NCBI RefSeq assembly: GCF_031458135.1
Contig: NZ_JAVDXW010000001.1
Location: forward strand, 4,774,001-4,838,000
Direction of reading: 5' to 3'
Origin: Haloactinomyces albus
GTDB taxonomy: Bacteria; Actinomycetota; Actinomycetes; Mycobacteriales; Pseudonocardiaceae
Length of the DNA: 64,000 nt
Part shown: piece after piece, positions 1 to 9,120 of the stretch
Layout: each line of letters starts with the position of its first letter
Position numbering within the stretch: the stretch's first letter is position 1
The notes under the pieces: generated by a model
What the model was told of the DNA's origin: nothing
Database searches by the model: none
What the model saw: the letters and a program-made list of their open reading frames with translations, nothing else
Made by a program: the position numbers and the translations under genes

Positions 1-640
1 GCACGAACAGGCCCACGGTCAGTAGCAGCGCGGAGAGCAGGAACGGGACGCGCCAGCCCCAGGACATGAACTGTTCCTCGGGCAACGAGGAGAAGATGCC
101 CATCATCAGCGTGCCCAGCACCGCACCGGTGGGGGCGCCTGCGTTGGTGAATGACGCGGCGAACCCGCGCCGCTTTTTCTCCGAATGTTCCAGGGCCATC
201 AGCGCGGCGCCACCCCATTCGCCTCCGACGGCGATACCCTGGCAGATCCGGAGCAGCACCAGAATGATCGCTCCCCAGGAGCCGATGACCGAGGACGGTG
301 GGATGAGGCCGATGAAAAAGGAGGCCATGCCCATGATGGTCATCGCGAGGACCAGTATCCTCTTGCGTCCGAGGCGATCCCCGAAGTGGCCGAGCACCGC
401 GCCGCCGAGTGGACGCGCGAGATACCCGGCGGCGAAAGTTCCGTAGGAGGCCACTGTGGCTGCCAGTGGGGCGAGATTGGCGAAGAAAACCGGGCCGAAG
501 ACGAGTGAGGCGGCGGTGGAGTAAAGCAGGAAATCGTAGAACTCGATCGTGCTTCCGAGGTAGCTCGACAGCACGACTCTTCGGATTTCTTTTCTGCGTT
601 GCGCGGCCGGCATGGCGGCGGCGACATCGGTGACCGTCAT
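1..640 (-). CDS. MHS-type MFS transporter (3' end beyond window edge)
   Basis: The N-terminal 213 codons of a major facilitator of the metabolite:H+ symporter (MHS) kind, an inner-membrane proton symporter for organic or aromatic acids. Visible are the MHS N-terminal signature (SSYLGSTIEFYDF), the loop 2-3 motif GHFGDRLGRKR, and the helix 4 segment RICQGIAVGGEWGGAAL. The start is the ATG at 638-640, followed by MTVTDVAAA and the conserved RRKEIRRVVLSSYLG. It lies 116 bp downstream of the acyl-CoA ligase on the same strand, so it probably imports the acid that the ligase activates. It is closely similar to the complete MHS transporter at 38792-40129. The substrate is inferred from context only, and the C-terminal half lies outside the window. 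Confidence 0.9.
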   Translation of the reverse strand, partial: MTVTDVAAAMPAAQRRKEIRRVVLSSYLGSTIEFYDFLLYSTAASLVFGPVFFANLAPLAATVASYGTFAAGYLARPLGGAVLGHFGDRLGRKRILVLAMTIMGMASFFIGLIPPSSVIGSWGAIILVLLRICQGIAVGGEWGGAALMALEHSEKKRRGFAASFTNAGAPTGAVLGTLMMGIFSSLPEEQFMSWGWRVPFLLSALLLTVGLFV

Positions 641-756
641 TGGTGCTCCCGAGTGGCGGAGGATGTTTTTGGGCAGGATTGGGCGCGAGAGCGGATGCCG
701 AGCAAAGAAATCCCGAGGATTTTTCGGGAATGTGGTGGGTCCGTCGGTAGCGGATG

Positions 757-2280
757 TTATCCGGCGTAGTGCTCGCGGAGCTCGTGCTTGCGGATCTTGC
801 CGCTGGCGTTGCGTGGAATCTCGTCGAGAATGAGGAACGATTTGGGGATCTTGTACTTGGCGAGGCGTTCGGTGAGGAAATCGACCATGTCCTGCTCGGA
901 CAGGCGGGCACCGTTTTCGAGGGTGACGGCAGCGCGGCCGACCTCACCCCACTTCTCGTCGGGAACGCCGAAAACCGCGCAGCCGGCCACGCCGGGCAGG
1001 TCCAGCAGCGCAGCCTCCACCTCGGCGGGGTAGATGTTCTCGCCACCGGAGATGATCATGTCCTTCATCCGGTCGACGACGGTCACGAAGCCGTCCTCGT
1101 CGGCGACCCCGACATCTCCGGAGCGGAACCAGTCCCCGTCGGCGAAGGACTCGGCGGTGGCGTCCGGACGGTTCCAGTACTTCCGCATGACGTTGGGGCC
1201 GCAGATTTGGATCTCACCGCGCTCCCCGGGGGCGACCGGAGAGCCTGCCGGGTCGGCCAGGCGGACGTCGGTGAAGAAGTGGGCAACACCGGCGGTGCCC
1301 AGCTTTCGCTCGACGTTGTCGGGGGTGAGGATGAGCGCGCCCGGACCGGTCTCGGTGAGGCCGTAGCCCTGGCACAGCTTGATGCCGCGGTCGGCGTAGG
1401 TGCGCAGTGTCCGCGGCGGGACCGGCGCGGCGGCGACGATCATCCGGCGGATCGCCGACAGATCCGTCGCGTCCCAGTTCGGGTGGCTGCTGAGGGTGTC
1501 GCACATCGTCGGCGCGCCGAACAGGTAGGTGATGCCCTCGCGCTCGATGACGTTCAGCACCCGCTCGGCGTCGAAGCCCTCCTCGATGCACACGGTGCCG
1601 CCCTTGAGCAGGGTGGGCAGCGCGACGAAGTCCAGGGCCGCGGTGTGAAACAGCGGCGCGCAGACCAGCGACACCTCGTCACTGAGCAGGTCCATGTCGA
1701 TGACCGCGTTCATCACGGAGAACACGATGTTGCCGTGGGTGAGCACCACACCCTTGGGGCGTCCGGTGGTGCCGGAGGTGTACATGATGAAGCACGGGTC
1801 GTCGTGGGAGACGGGCTCGTCGATGCGTGCCGTGTCGGCACCGGCGATGATCTCCTCGTAACCCACCGCGCCGGTATCGGGCGCGCCGTCGACGACGACC
1901 CGCTGTGGTGCTTCGGCCTGCTCGGCGGCTGCGGTGCCGACCTCGGTCAGCTCGGCGGAGTGGATGAACACCGAGACGCCCGCGTCTTGCAGGGAGAACG
2001 CGATCTCGGGAGTCGTCAGGCGCGCATTGAGGGGGACGAAGATCGCCCCCAGCAGGCCCGAGGCGAACAGCGCCTCGAGGTAGGAGGGATGGTTCCTGCT
2101 CAGCAATGCCACGCGATCACCCTTGCCGACACCGAGATCGCGCAGGGCATGCGCCAGGCGCGTCACCCGGTCGTCGAGCTGGGTGTAGGTCCGACTTTCC
2201 GCGCGGAACGTGATCGCGGTCTTCCCGGGTTCCAGGCGGACCCGCCGGTAGGGCCAGGACCCCACGCCTTCGTTGTGCAT
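757..2280 (-). CDS. AMP-binding acyl-CoA ligase (fatty/aromatic acid-CoA ligase)
   Basis: A 507-residue member of the ANL adenylating superfamily: acid + ATP + CoA give acyl-CoA + AMP + PPi, in the cytoplasm. The P-loop-like motif YTSGTTGRPKGV is near residue 170, GYGLTETG near 310, the hinge region GDWFRSGDVG and DRMKDMIISGGENIYPAE near 400-430, and the C-terminal catalytic lysine lies in NASGKIRKHEL. Length is normal for short FadD/FadD3-like ligases. The ATG at 2280 is preceded by AAGGAGG. The gene sits 74 bp downstream of an acyl-CoA dehydrogenase and upstream of an MHS transporter, all on the minus strand, consistent with an uptake-activation-desaturation operon. Substrate class (medium-chain versus aryl-alkanoic acid) cannot be told. 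Confidence 0.93.
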   Translation of the reverse strand: MHNEGVGSWPYRRVRLEPGKTAITFRAESRTYTQLDDRVTRLAHALRDLGVGKGDRVALLSRNHPSYLEALFASGLLGAIFVPLNARLTTPEIAFSLQDAGVSVFIHSAELTEVGTAAAEQAEAPQRVVVDGAPDTGAVGYEEIIAGADTARIDEPVSHDDPCFIMYTSGTTGRPKGVVLTHGNIVFSVMNAVIDMDLLSDEVSLVCAPLFHTAALDFVALPTLLKGGTVCIEEGFDAERVLNVIEREGITYLFGAPTMCDTLSSHPNWDATDLSAIRRMIVAAAPVPPRTLRTYADRGIKLCQGYGLTETGPGALILTPDNVERKLGTAGVAHFFTDVRLADPAGSPVAPGERGEIQICGPNVMRKYWNRPDATAESFADGDWFRSGDVGVADEDGFVTVVDRMKDMIISGGENIYPAEVEAALLDLPGVAGCAVFGVPDEKWGEVGRAAVTLENGARLSEQDMVDFLTERLAKYKIPKSFLILDEIPRNASGKIRKHELREHYAG

Positions 2281-2354
2281 GTTCGTGCCTCCTTGCCGGG
2301 GAATTCGGCTACTGCCGGAGCTGCTGCGGGGCTACGCCGAGACTGCTGTCGGGG

Positions 2355-3521
2355 TTACTGCTTGGTCAGCTTGCGGCCGATGATTTCCTTCATGATTTCG
2401 GTGGTGCCCGCATACAGAGTTCCGCCGCGGGAATCGAGATAGTCCTGGGCGACGTCGTATTCCTTCATGAAGCCGTAGCCACCGTGTAGTTGCAGGCAGC
2501 GGCCGACGACTTTCTGCTGCAGTTCGGTCACCCACCACTTGGCCATCGCCGCGGTGACCTCGTCGAGGCTTCCGGTGGACGCATCGAGCAGACAGCGGTC
2601 GACGAAGGCCTGAGCGATCTCGATCTCGGTGGCGAGTTCGGCGAGGTAGAAGCGATTGGCCTGGAAATCGGCGATCCGCTGGCCGAAGGCCCTGCGGTCG
2701 CAGCTGTGGTTCAGCGCCTGCTCGAAGGTGCGTCGCATGGCTGCCATCGCGGTGACCGCCACGCTGAGTCGTTCCTGCGGCAGATTGCCCCGCAGGTAGC
2801 CGAATCCCTTGTTCTCCTCGCCGAGGACGTTGGCGCGCGGCACGCGAGCGTCGTCGAAGGTGAGCTCGGCGGTGTCCTGGGCGGAAAGACCCACTTTGCG
2901 CAGGGGGCCACTACGGGTGAAGCCGGGGGTGTCCGCATCGACGAGAACGAGGCTCATCCCCCGGCGTCCGGCGGACGGGTCGGTACGCGCCACGACGATG
3001 AAGACGTCGGCGATCATGCCATTGCTGATGAACGTCTTGGACCCGTTGAGGATGAGGTCGTCGCCGTCGGCCATCGCCGTGGTGGCGATGGCGGCGAGAT
3101 CGCTGCCTGCCTCGGGTTCGGTCATCGCCAGAGCACCGACGAGTTCTCCGGAGCACAGGGGCGCCAACCAGCGCTGCTTCTGCTCGTCGTCGGCCAGGGA
3201 GATCAGATAGGGCGCCACGAGGTCGTTGAAACCACTGAGGTTCATCGCCACCGCGGTGGCGCCGACTCGGGCGATCTCCTCGATGAGCACGGCGTTGAAC
3301 CGGAAGTCGTCGACTCCGCCGCCGTTGTCCTTTTCGTCGGCGCTGATGCCGAGCAACCCCAGTTCGCCCGCGCGGCGGTAGACCGCACGGTCGACGTGCC
3401 CTTGTTCGGACCACTTCTCCAGCTGGGGAGCGACCTCGCGTTCGGCGAAGGCGCGTGCGGTCTCACGAAACGCCTCGTGGTCGTCCTCGAAGATCGTCCG
3501 CTGCAGCGAGACCGAACTCAT
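2355..3521 (-). CDS. acyl-CoA dehydrogenase
   Basis: A 388-residue FAD-dependent acyl-CoA dehydrogenase introducing an alpha,beta double bond into an acyl-CoA. The central beta-domain signature MTEPEAGSDLAA is near residue 135, and the C-terminal FAD-contact region QLHGGYGFMKEYDVAQDYLDSRGG... ends in the typical YAGTTEIMKEIIGR. First gene of the ligase/transporter operon; the ATG at 3521 follows GAGGAG/AGAGG. Electron acceptor (ETF) genes are not in the window. Substrate unknown; pairing with the downstream ligase suggests one dedicated acid. Confidence 0.93.
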   Translation of the reverse strand: MSSVSLQRTIFEDDHEAFRETARAFAEREVAPQLEKWSEQGHVDRAVYRRAGELGLLGISADEKDNGGGVDDFRFNAVLIEEIARVGATAVAMNLSGFNDLVAPYLISLADDEQKQRWLAPLCSGELVGALAMTEPEAGSDLAAIATTAMADGDDLILNGSKTFISNGMIADVFIVVARTDPSAGRRGMSLVLVDADTPGFTRSGPLRKVGLSAQDTAELTFDDARVPRANVLGEENKGFGYLRGNLPQERLSVAVTAMAAMRRTFEQALNHSCDRRAFGQRIADFQANRFYLAELATEIEIAQAFVDRCLLDASTGSLDEVTAAMAKWWVTELQQKVVGRCLQLHGGYGFMKEYDVAQDYLDSRGGTLYAGTTEIMKEIIGRKLTKQ

Positions 3522-3637
3522 GTCCTCTGCTCCTCGTGCGTGGCGTTCCCCGGACCTGCTGCGGACCGGTTCGGTGCGGTCGGCACAGGGACGCAGTGGC
3601 CGGATGGGTCACTGGTGGTACTCATGCCGTGAATCAC

Positions 3638-3666
3638 AGGTAAACACCAACGATTGAAGATGTCAA
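3638..3666 (-). promoter_or_regulatory. candidate sigma70-type promoter of the acyl-CoA dehydrogenase operon
   Basis: On the minus strand a consensus -35 TTGACA (3661-3666) is followed after 17 bp by a weaker -10 TTACCT (3638-3643), about 115 bp before the dehydrogenase start. A short inverted repeat, TTGAAG at 3654-3659 and CTTCAA at 3677-3682, brackets the -35 and could be a regulator site. Pattern-based only. Confidence 0.35.
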
Positions 3667-3778
3667 TAAAGAAATGCTTCAACGGATCCGCGGTGAAGGT
3701 GAGGGGAGGCGCCGCCGTCGGCAACGCGGGGAGCCGCCCGGTGAGCGGGGATCGGCCCGTATCCGTGGGAGGACGGAC

Positions 3779-6562
3779 CTACCTCTTGTCGCCGAACTCG
3801 TCGCGGAAGCAGGCGGCGAGTTCCCCGCGCGAGCCGATGCCCAGCTTGGCGTAGATCCGCGTGAGGTGGAACTGCACCGTCTTCACCGACAGGAACAACT
3901 CCACGGCCACCTGCTTGTTGCTCCTGCCCGCGGCAACGAGTTCGGCCACGGCCTGTTCCTGGGCCGTGAATCGGGTGAGATCGGGGTCGGTCCGGGGGGC
4001 CTTCATTCCGCCTGCCTTCACCCCGCCCGCCTTCACCCCGCCCGCCTTCAGTTCGCGGTCACAGCGCTCGACATAGGCTTGCGCGCCCAGGGCCACATAG
4101 GATTCCCGGGCCCTCTGCAGCACGTCATCGGCTTCCCGGCGTTTGCCTGCTCGTCGTAGTGTCTGCCCGTAGGCGAAGTTCACCCGCGCCTGCTCGTAGG
4201 GCAGCGGTAAGCTCCGAAGCTGATCCAGAGAACTTTCGAAGGAGGCTCGCGCCGCCTCGATATCGCCTGTTGTGCCCGCGATGCGTCCGCGTACGTAACC
4301 CAGCCGTGCCCGGGTGGAGCGGTGTCCACGCTCTGCTGCCAAGGCTTCGTACGGTGCCAGAAAGGTGTCGGCCTCATCGACCCGGTTGGCCATGACCAAC
4401 GCATTGGCGTAGACGTCGTGCCAGGGCCAGAATCCCGGCTCGTCGATCCCTCGTCGCGGTTGCAGTTGCACCAGGGGTGCCAAGGAGCGGATGACGGTTT
4501 CGTAGTCGGCCCGGGCTTCGGCACACTGGGCCCGCGCCAGGCAGTCGGGCACCAGCATGATCGTGTAGTTGTGCGTGGCCGCCGCGCCACGTCGCAGGTG
4601 CTCCTGTGCGGCTTCCCAATTTCCTCGCAGAGCATGGGTCTGTGCTCCGGTCCAGTGCACCAGCGGGCGCGCCAGTTCCAATCCCGCGTGGTCCAGCTGA
4701 GCCACGGCGCGGTCGACGGTGTGTATGGCGTCGTCCCAGTCGCCGAGTGCGAATTCCGTGCGGGCCAGCCAGGCTTGTGCCCACAAGGAGATCCGCGTGG
4801 AACCCCGCCGGTATCGCGTGGGCACGGCGCCTTCCAGTTCCCTGCGCGCCGTCTGCGGGTCATCGAGGGCGAGGTCCAGCCAGCCCTTGCCCATCTGCAC
4901 CCGCTGCGACTGGGCTCCGGCGCTGACCTTCGCCGAGACCTCCCGGTAAGCATCCTTGGCTTCCTGGATCCGGCCGTCCGCGGCCAGACCGAGTCCCATG
5001 ATGGCTTCCGACTCGATGGCCGAGGGATCGTCGGGGGACACCAGTTCCACAGCACGGTGTCCCCAGGTGACCAGGTCCGGACCATGCCAGCGGCTCATCG
5101 AATGCAGTACCCGGCGCTGACAGATCAGGGCAGCCGTATCCGGTTCCCGCTTCGGGTCGCACCGTTGCCAGGCACCAGTCAGCAGCAGTTCGGCTTCGTC
5201 CGGGCGGCCGAGCAGAATCGCGAGATACCCGAGCACGGCATCGCGGAGGGCGCTGGGCGGAAAGCTTTCGATGGCCGGTGAGAACGCGAGCGCCTGTGGC
5301 ACGTTTCCCGCACCCACCAGGGCGTCGACGGCCCGGACCATCCGGTGCTCGCGGTCCGCCCTGGCGGGACTGAGGCGACTGGCATTGATCAACGCGTTTC
5401 CCACAGCGGACCAGGCCCCCTGAGCGGCCTGCCGCGAGGCGAACGCATCGAGTTCATCGGCGAGTTCCGCATCGGCGAACGGGGTGACCGCCACTCGATG
5501 CATCAATCGGGTGCTTTCGTCCCCCACGATTCCGGCTGCCTTCCGATGCAACTCATGGCGCCGCAGCGGTTGCAGGTCGGCATAGGCGGCGGCCCGTACC
5601 AGGGGTGAGGGGAAGACGAGTGTGGTCATGCCGTAGCCACTGCCGATGGTCAGCAGGCCGGCCTTGCTGGCCTCGTCCAGGGCCGCGACCGGTTCCTCGA
5701 CATTCGCCAGTTCGGCAGCCTCGGCAAAGGACATGGCTTCGCCCAGGACAGCGGCGGATTCGATCAGGGCGCGTGCCGACGGACCGCAGGCACGCATGGT
5801 GCGTACCACGCTGCCTGCCAGTGCCCGCGGTGCGGGCAGTGTCGGCTGCCATTCCTGCACGCTCTCGGCCGGAGCCTCCTGCAACAATTGCCTGGTGTGC
5901 AGCGGATTGCCCCGAGTGTGTTCCGACAGCCGCTGCGCGGCGGGAACGGTCAGGTCCACCCCGGCCCCCTGGATCGCCAGAGTCTGCGTCTCCGTGGGCG
6001 TCAAGGGGGCGACCCGGATGCGAGAACCTCGGTAGCCGGCGAGGAAGTCGTGCACGTCCTCGGCGGATGCTTCCTGTCCGTCCTGATCGGCGATCAGAAC
6101 GACCAGGACCTTCTCCGTGGCCATCCGCCGGAACGCCGACGACAGTGCTCGCAGGGATTCGATGTCCGCCCAGTGGGCATCGTCGACGACGACCACCAGC
6201 GGCCCGTGCTCCTGGCTTCGAGCCCAGAGTTCCAGGAGACGGATACCCGTGCTGATCGCATCCGAGAGCCGTTGCTCGGCGGGACGCGGCAGCGGGGCGG
6301 AATCCCCGCTGCCGCGCACCAACTGTTCGGCCACACCGAACTCCAGGGAGGCTTCCCAGGGCACTCCATCGGCCCGGCACGTCCGAATCTCTCCGTGGTG
6401 GGCGAGAAACTGCTCCACCAGGGTCGTTTTGCCGATTCCCGAGGGGCCCTCCACCAGGACGGTACGCGGTTGACCGTCGCGGACGGCGGCGAGCATGCGT
6501 TCGAGTTCGGCGAGTTCCCGCTTGCGGCCGACCATGCTGCGCAGCCCTTCCCCGTCCGTCAC
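3779..6562 (-). CDS. LAL-family LuxR regulator with N-terminal ATPase (927 aa)
   Basis: A large ATP-binding regulator of the LuxR (LAL) type, a cytoplasmic transcription activator. Walker A GPSGIGKTT is at about residues 39-47 and a Walker B-like run VVVVDDAHWAD near 125. A long alpha-helical, TPR-like middle follows, and a LuxR helix-turn-helix ends the protein (TAQEQAVAELVAAGRSNKQV through LSVKTVQFHLTRIYAKLG). Just before the HTH a lysine-rich linker repeats KAGGV/KAGGM three times; the DNA shows 15-bp units at about 4009-4055. It stands alone between the acyl-CoA dehydrogenase operon and benD, all on the minus strand. Its target is unknown; the neighbouring operon or the ben genes are candidates. 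Confidence 0.93.
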   Translation of the reverse strand: MTDGEGLRSMVGRKRELAELERMLAAVRDGQPRTVLVEGPSGIGKTTLVEQFLAHHGEIRTCRADGVPWEASLEFGVAEQLVRGSGDSAPLPRPAEQRLSDAISTGIRLLELWARSQEHGPLVVVVDDAHWADIESLRALSSAFRRMATEKVLVVLIADQDGQEASAEDVHDFLAGYRGSRIRVAPLTPTETQTLAIQGAGVDLTVPAAQRLSEHTRGNPLHTRQLLQEAPAESVQEWQPTLPAPRALAGSVVRTMRACGPSARALIESAAVLGEAMSFAEAAELANVEEPVAALDEASKAGLLTIGSGYGMTTLVFPSPLVRAAAYADLQPLRRHELHRKAAGIVGDESTRLMHRVAVTPFADAELADELDAFASRQAAQGAWSAVGNALINASRLSPARADREHRMVRAVDALVGAGNVPQALAFSPAIESFPPSALRDAVLGYLAILLGRPDEAELLLTGAWQRCDPKREPDTAALICQRRVLHSMSRWHGPDLVTWGHRAVELVSPDDPSAIESEAIMGLGLAADGRIQEAKDAYREVSAKVSAGAQSQRVQMGKGWLDLALDDPQTARRELEGAVPTRYRRGSTRISLWAQAWLARTEFALGDWDDAIHTVDRAVAQLDHAGLELARPLVHWTGAQTHALRGNWEAAQEHLRRGAAATHNYTIMLVPDCLARAQCAEARADYETVIRSLAPLVQLQPRRGIDEPGFWPWHDVYANALVMANRVDEADTFLAPYEALAAERGHRSTRARLGYVRGRIAGTTGDIEAARASFESSLDQLRSLPLPYEQARVNFAYGQTLRRAGKRREADDVLQRARESYVALGAQAYVERCDRELKAGGVKAGGVKAGGMKAPRTDPDLTRFTAQEQAVAELVAAGRSNKQVAVELFLSVKTVQFHLTRIYAKLGIGSRGELAACFRDEFGDKR
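4009..4055. repeat. 15-bp tandem repeat encoding KAGGV units
   Basis: Three near-identical 15-bp units (core CACCCCGCCCGCCTT on the plus strand) inside the LAL regulator gene encode KAGGVKAGGVKAGGMKA on the minus strand. The unit length is a multiple of three, so copy-number change would lengthen or shorten the linker before the DNA-binding domain without shifting the frame. Confidence 0.8.
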
Positions 6563-6613
6563 ACCCTCGACAGTAGTCGATCCGATCGGATCGGCAGCGG
6601 CCGAAGAGCAGTG

Positions 6614-7408
6614 CTATCCGAGATCACCACCGGCGACGGGCAGTACCGTCCCGGTGATGTAGGAGGCCTCGTCGGAAGCCAGGAACAGGATGGCAGCGGC
6701 CTGTTCCTCCGGGGTGCCGTAGCGCTTCATCAGTGCGGAGTCCTCGGTTTGGTCGACGACTTGCCGATTCCACGCCTTCTCCCGCTCGGTCGCACCGTCC
6801 GGACCGCGCGCGATGCGCCGGGGCGGTGCCTCGGTCCCACCGGGGGCTGCGGCAGCGATACGGATGCCGTACTGGGCGGTTTCCATGGCCAGCGACGCCG
6901 TGAGCGCGTTGACCCCGCCCTTGGCAGCCGCGTAAGGAACCCGGTTGATACCCCGGGTAGCCGTGGAGGAGACGTTGACGATCGTTCCGGATCGCTGCTC
7001 GATGAGGTACGGCAGGACGGCGCGACAGGTCCACAGGGTGGGGAAGAGAGACCGCTGCACCTCGGCCTGGATCTTGTCCGCGTCGTAGTGCTCGTACGGT
7101 CGCATCCAGATGGTGCCGCCCACGTTGTTGATCAGTACGTCGATGCGGCCGTGCTGCTGCCGGGCTTCGGCCATTGCCGCCTCGGCCCCGGCGAACTGCT
7201 CCAGATCGGCGATGACGCCGTGGGCCTGCCCCCCGTTTTCCCGGAGTTCCCCGGCCACTTCGTGGACCAGTTCGGAACGGTCCACCAGCACGACCGAGGC
7301 CGATTCGGCGACCAGACGCCGGGCCACGGCCAAGCCGATGCCCTGGGCCGCGCCGGTGACCACGGCGACCTTGTCGCGGAAGCGCTGCGGAGAAACCGGC
7401 TCGGTCAC
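6614..7408 (-). CDS. benD: 1,6-dihydroxycyclohexa-2,4-diene-1-carboxylate dehydrogenase
   Basis: A 264-residue short-chain dehydrogenase that converts the benzoate cis-diol carboxylate to catechol with loss of CO2, reducing NAD+. Residues 10-25 carry VTGAAQGIG (cofactor site), followed by NNVGG and the catalytic set S-x-Y-x3-K (NVSST then YAAAK). The start is taken as the GTG at 7408, which overlaps the benC stop codon as GTGA; this gives VTEPVSPQRF before the Rossmann fold, the usual SDR length. A longer reading from an ATG at 7543 would overlap benC by 139 bp and is unlikely. The fourth gene of benABCD, so function is strongly supported by context. Confidence 0.9.
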   Translation of the reverse strand: MTEPVSPQRFRDKVAVVTGAAQGIGLAVARRLVAESASVVLVDRSELVHEVAGELRENGGQAHGVIADLEQFAGAEAAMAEARQQHGRIDVLINNVGGTIWMRPYEHYDADKIQAEVQRSLFPTLWTCRAVLPYLIEQRSGTIVNVSSTATRGINRVPYAAAKGGVNALTASLAMETAQYGIRIAAAAPGGTEAPPRRIARGPDGATEREKAWNRQVVDQTEDSALMKRYGTPEEQAAAILFLASDEASYITGTVLPVAGGDLG

Positions 7409-8448
7409 TGGCTCACGCTCATTTCCGGCTCGGCCTCCTCGGCGGCGGCGACGTTGAACTTCTCGTAGTAGAAGTTCGCCGGTGTGATTCCCTCGGCGAT
7501 CAGGTGAGAGCGCACCGCCTCGACCATGGGGGGAGGACCGCACAAGTACACGTCGACGTCACCACCGTTGAGGTGCTGCGGCTCGAAGTGGTCGGTGACA
7601 TAGCCCTTCCTGGGGGCGCTGCCTGCCTCGTCGGACATGCAGTAGTCGAAGGTGAACCCGTCGATGACCTCGGCATAGTGCCGGAGCTTGTCCAACTCCA
7701 CCAGGTCGGCTTCCGAGGAAACGCCGTAGAGCAGGTGGATCGGGTGCTCGAGTTCGGCGCCGGTCAGCTTCTCCAGCATCGACAGCAGCGGTGCCAGGCC
7801 GGTGCCACCGGCCAGCATCAGGATCGGGCGCTTCTGCTCGCGCAGGAAGAAACCGCCCATCGGCCCGGTGAGGTCGAGCCTGTCGCCGACTTCCGCGCGA
7901 TCGCGCAGGTACTCGGACATGAGACCGCCCTCGGTGATGCGCACCAGGAAGGACACGGTCTTGTCCTCGGGGCCGCTGCTGAACGAGTAGGACCGCGTGG
8001 ACTCGGTACCGGGAACGCCCACATTGACGTACTGGCCGGGCAGGAAGGCCAGCGCATCGCGGTCGTCGAGCTCCAGCGTGAAACCGACCGTGGTTTCGGA
8101 GAAGCGCCGGATCTCGGTGAGCGCGGCCGCATGGGTGGCCGCCTGCGTTTTGGCCACCTCCGAGGTGGTCGGAATCTGCAGGATGAGATCACTGCGCGGC
8201 ATCATCTGGCACGGCAGAGCATAACCCCGGTCCGCCTCGTCGTCGCTGAGCGCGTCCTCGATGTAGTCGCCGCCGTCGTAGTCACCGGACTCGCAGAACG
8301 ACTTGCAGGTGCCGCAGGCACCGTCGCGGCAGTCGAGGGGAATGTTGATCCGCGCCTTGTACGACGCATCGGCCACGGTCTCATGCGGCGCGCAGGTGAT
8401 AAACCGGGTAACACCGTCCTCAAAACTCAAGGCAACCTGATGAGTCAT
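7405..8448 (-). CDS. benC: benzoate 1,2-dioxygenase electron transfer component
   Basis: A 347-residue NADH reductase feeding electrons to the BenAB oxygenase. An N-terminal plant-type 2Fe-2S domain has Cys40, Cys45, Cys48 (CRDGACGTC) and Cys80; the FAD domain shows RSYSFSS; the NAD domain shows LAGGTGLAPLLSML and CGPPPMV. The start is the ATG at 8448 (MTHQVALSFEDG); 30 upstream codons of open frame are not conserved in type. Lies 126 bp behind benB and shares its stop with the benD start. Length and domain order (ferredoxin-FAD-NAD) are those of the BenC/XylZ family. Confidence 0.95.
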   Translation of the reverse strand: MTHQVALSFEDGVTRFITCAPHETVADASYKARINIPLDCRDGACGTCKSFCESGDYDGGDYIEDALSDDEADRGYALPCQMMPRSDLILQIPTTSEVAKTQAATHAAALTEIRRFSETTVGFTLELDDRDALAFLPGQYVNVGVPGTESTRSYSFSSGPEDKTVSFLVRITEGGLMSEYLRDRAEVGDRLDLTGPMGGFFLREQKRPILMLAGGTGLAPLLSMLEKLTGAELEHPIHLLYGVSSEADLVELDKLRHYAEVIDGFTFDYCMSDEAGSAPRKGYVTDHFEPQHLNGGDVDVYLCGPPPMVEAVRSHLIAEGITPANFYYEKFNVAAAEEAEPEMSVSQ

Positions 8449-8574
8449 GGAAAAGCTCGATTCGACAAAGAAGGGGAGCGTTTTCACGGGTTCCGGGTGG
8501 TACCTGCTATCGCAGTTCGACGAACTTTCGAGAGGCAACCAAGCGACCCGTGAACAACACTCTGGGTGAAACGG

Positions 8575-9087
8575 TCAGATGTGATAGATGTCCACCACGT
8601 GATGGATGTAGTCGTTCTTCAAAACGACCTTCTTGCGGGTGATCAACGGACTCTCGCCCGAGAAATCGATCGTGTAGCGGGAGGTCCCGAAGTACGTGTC
8701 GATGTTCTGGTAGCGGTAGTACAGGGTGAACCAGTTGAACCGGACGTCGACCACGTCGCCGCGCTGCTCGAGGATCTCCACGTTGGTGATGTTGTGCCCG
8801 GTTCGGGGCTCCGGCATGCTCGTCGCCGCGGAGCGGTCGGTCCGGATGCGAAACACCCGGTCCTCCAGGCCGCCCTTGTTCGGGTAGTAGATCAGCGAGA
8901 TCTCGGTTTGGGGATCCTCGGTGAGCTCGCCGTTGTCGTCCCAGGCAGGCATCCAGAACTCGACGTCCGGGTGGTAGCACTCCAACCACGTCTCGAACTC
9001 GCGGTCGTCGAGAAAGCGGGCCTCGCGGTAGAGGAACTGCCGGACGTCCTCCACGGTCACGGTCGCGGTATCGGCCACTGCGGTCAT
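8575..9087 (-). CDS. benB: benzoate 1,2-dioxygenase small (beta) subunit
   Basis: A 170-residue beta subunit of a ring-hydroxylating dioxygenase, structural partner of BenA in an alpha3beta3 complex. It has the family's typical segments: FLYREARFLDDREFETWLE at residues 13-31, the central YYPNKGGLEDRV, and the C-terminal ISRYTIDFSGE-like stretch. Length (about 160-170) is normal. It lies 33 bp downstream of benA on the minus strand and upstream of benC. Start ATG 9087 follows GGAAGAAAGG. Confidence 0.94.
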   Translation of the reverse strand: MTAVADTATVTVEDVRQFLYREARFLDDREFETWLECYHPDVEFWMPAWDDNGELTEDPQTEISLIYYPNKGGLEDRVFRIRTDRSAATSMPEPRTGHNITNVEILEQRGDVVDVRFNWFTLYYRYQNIDTYFGTSRYTIDFSGESPLITRKKVVLKNDYIHHVVDIYHI

Positions 9088-9120
9088 GGTGATCGCCTTT
9101 CTTCCTGCTGCTGAAAAGCC

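Noticed and set aside
754-2442. Long plus-strand open frame (562 codons) opposite the acyl-CoA ligase
   Set aside because: Mirror of a well-conserved gene; its translation is low-complexity (G, R, H, V-rich) and matches no family. Typical of GC-rich third-position bias.
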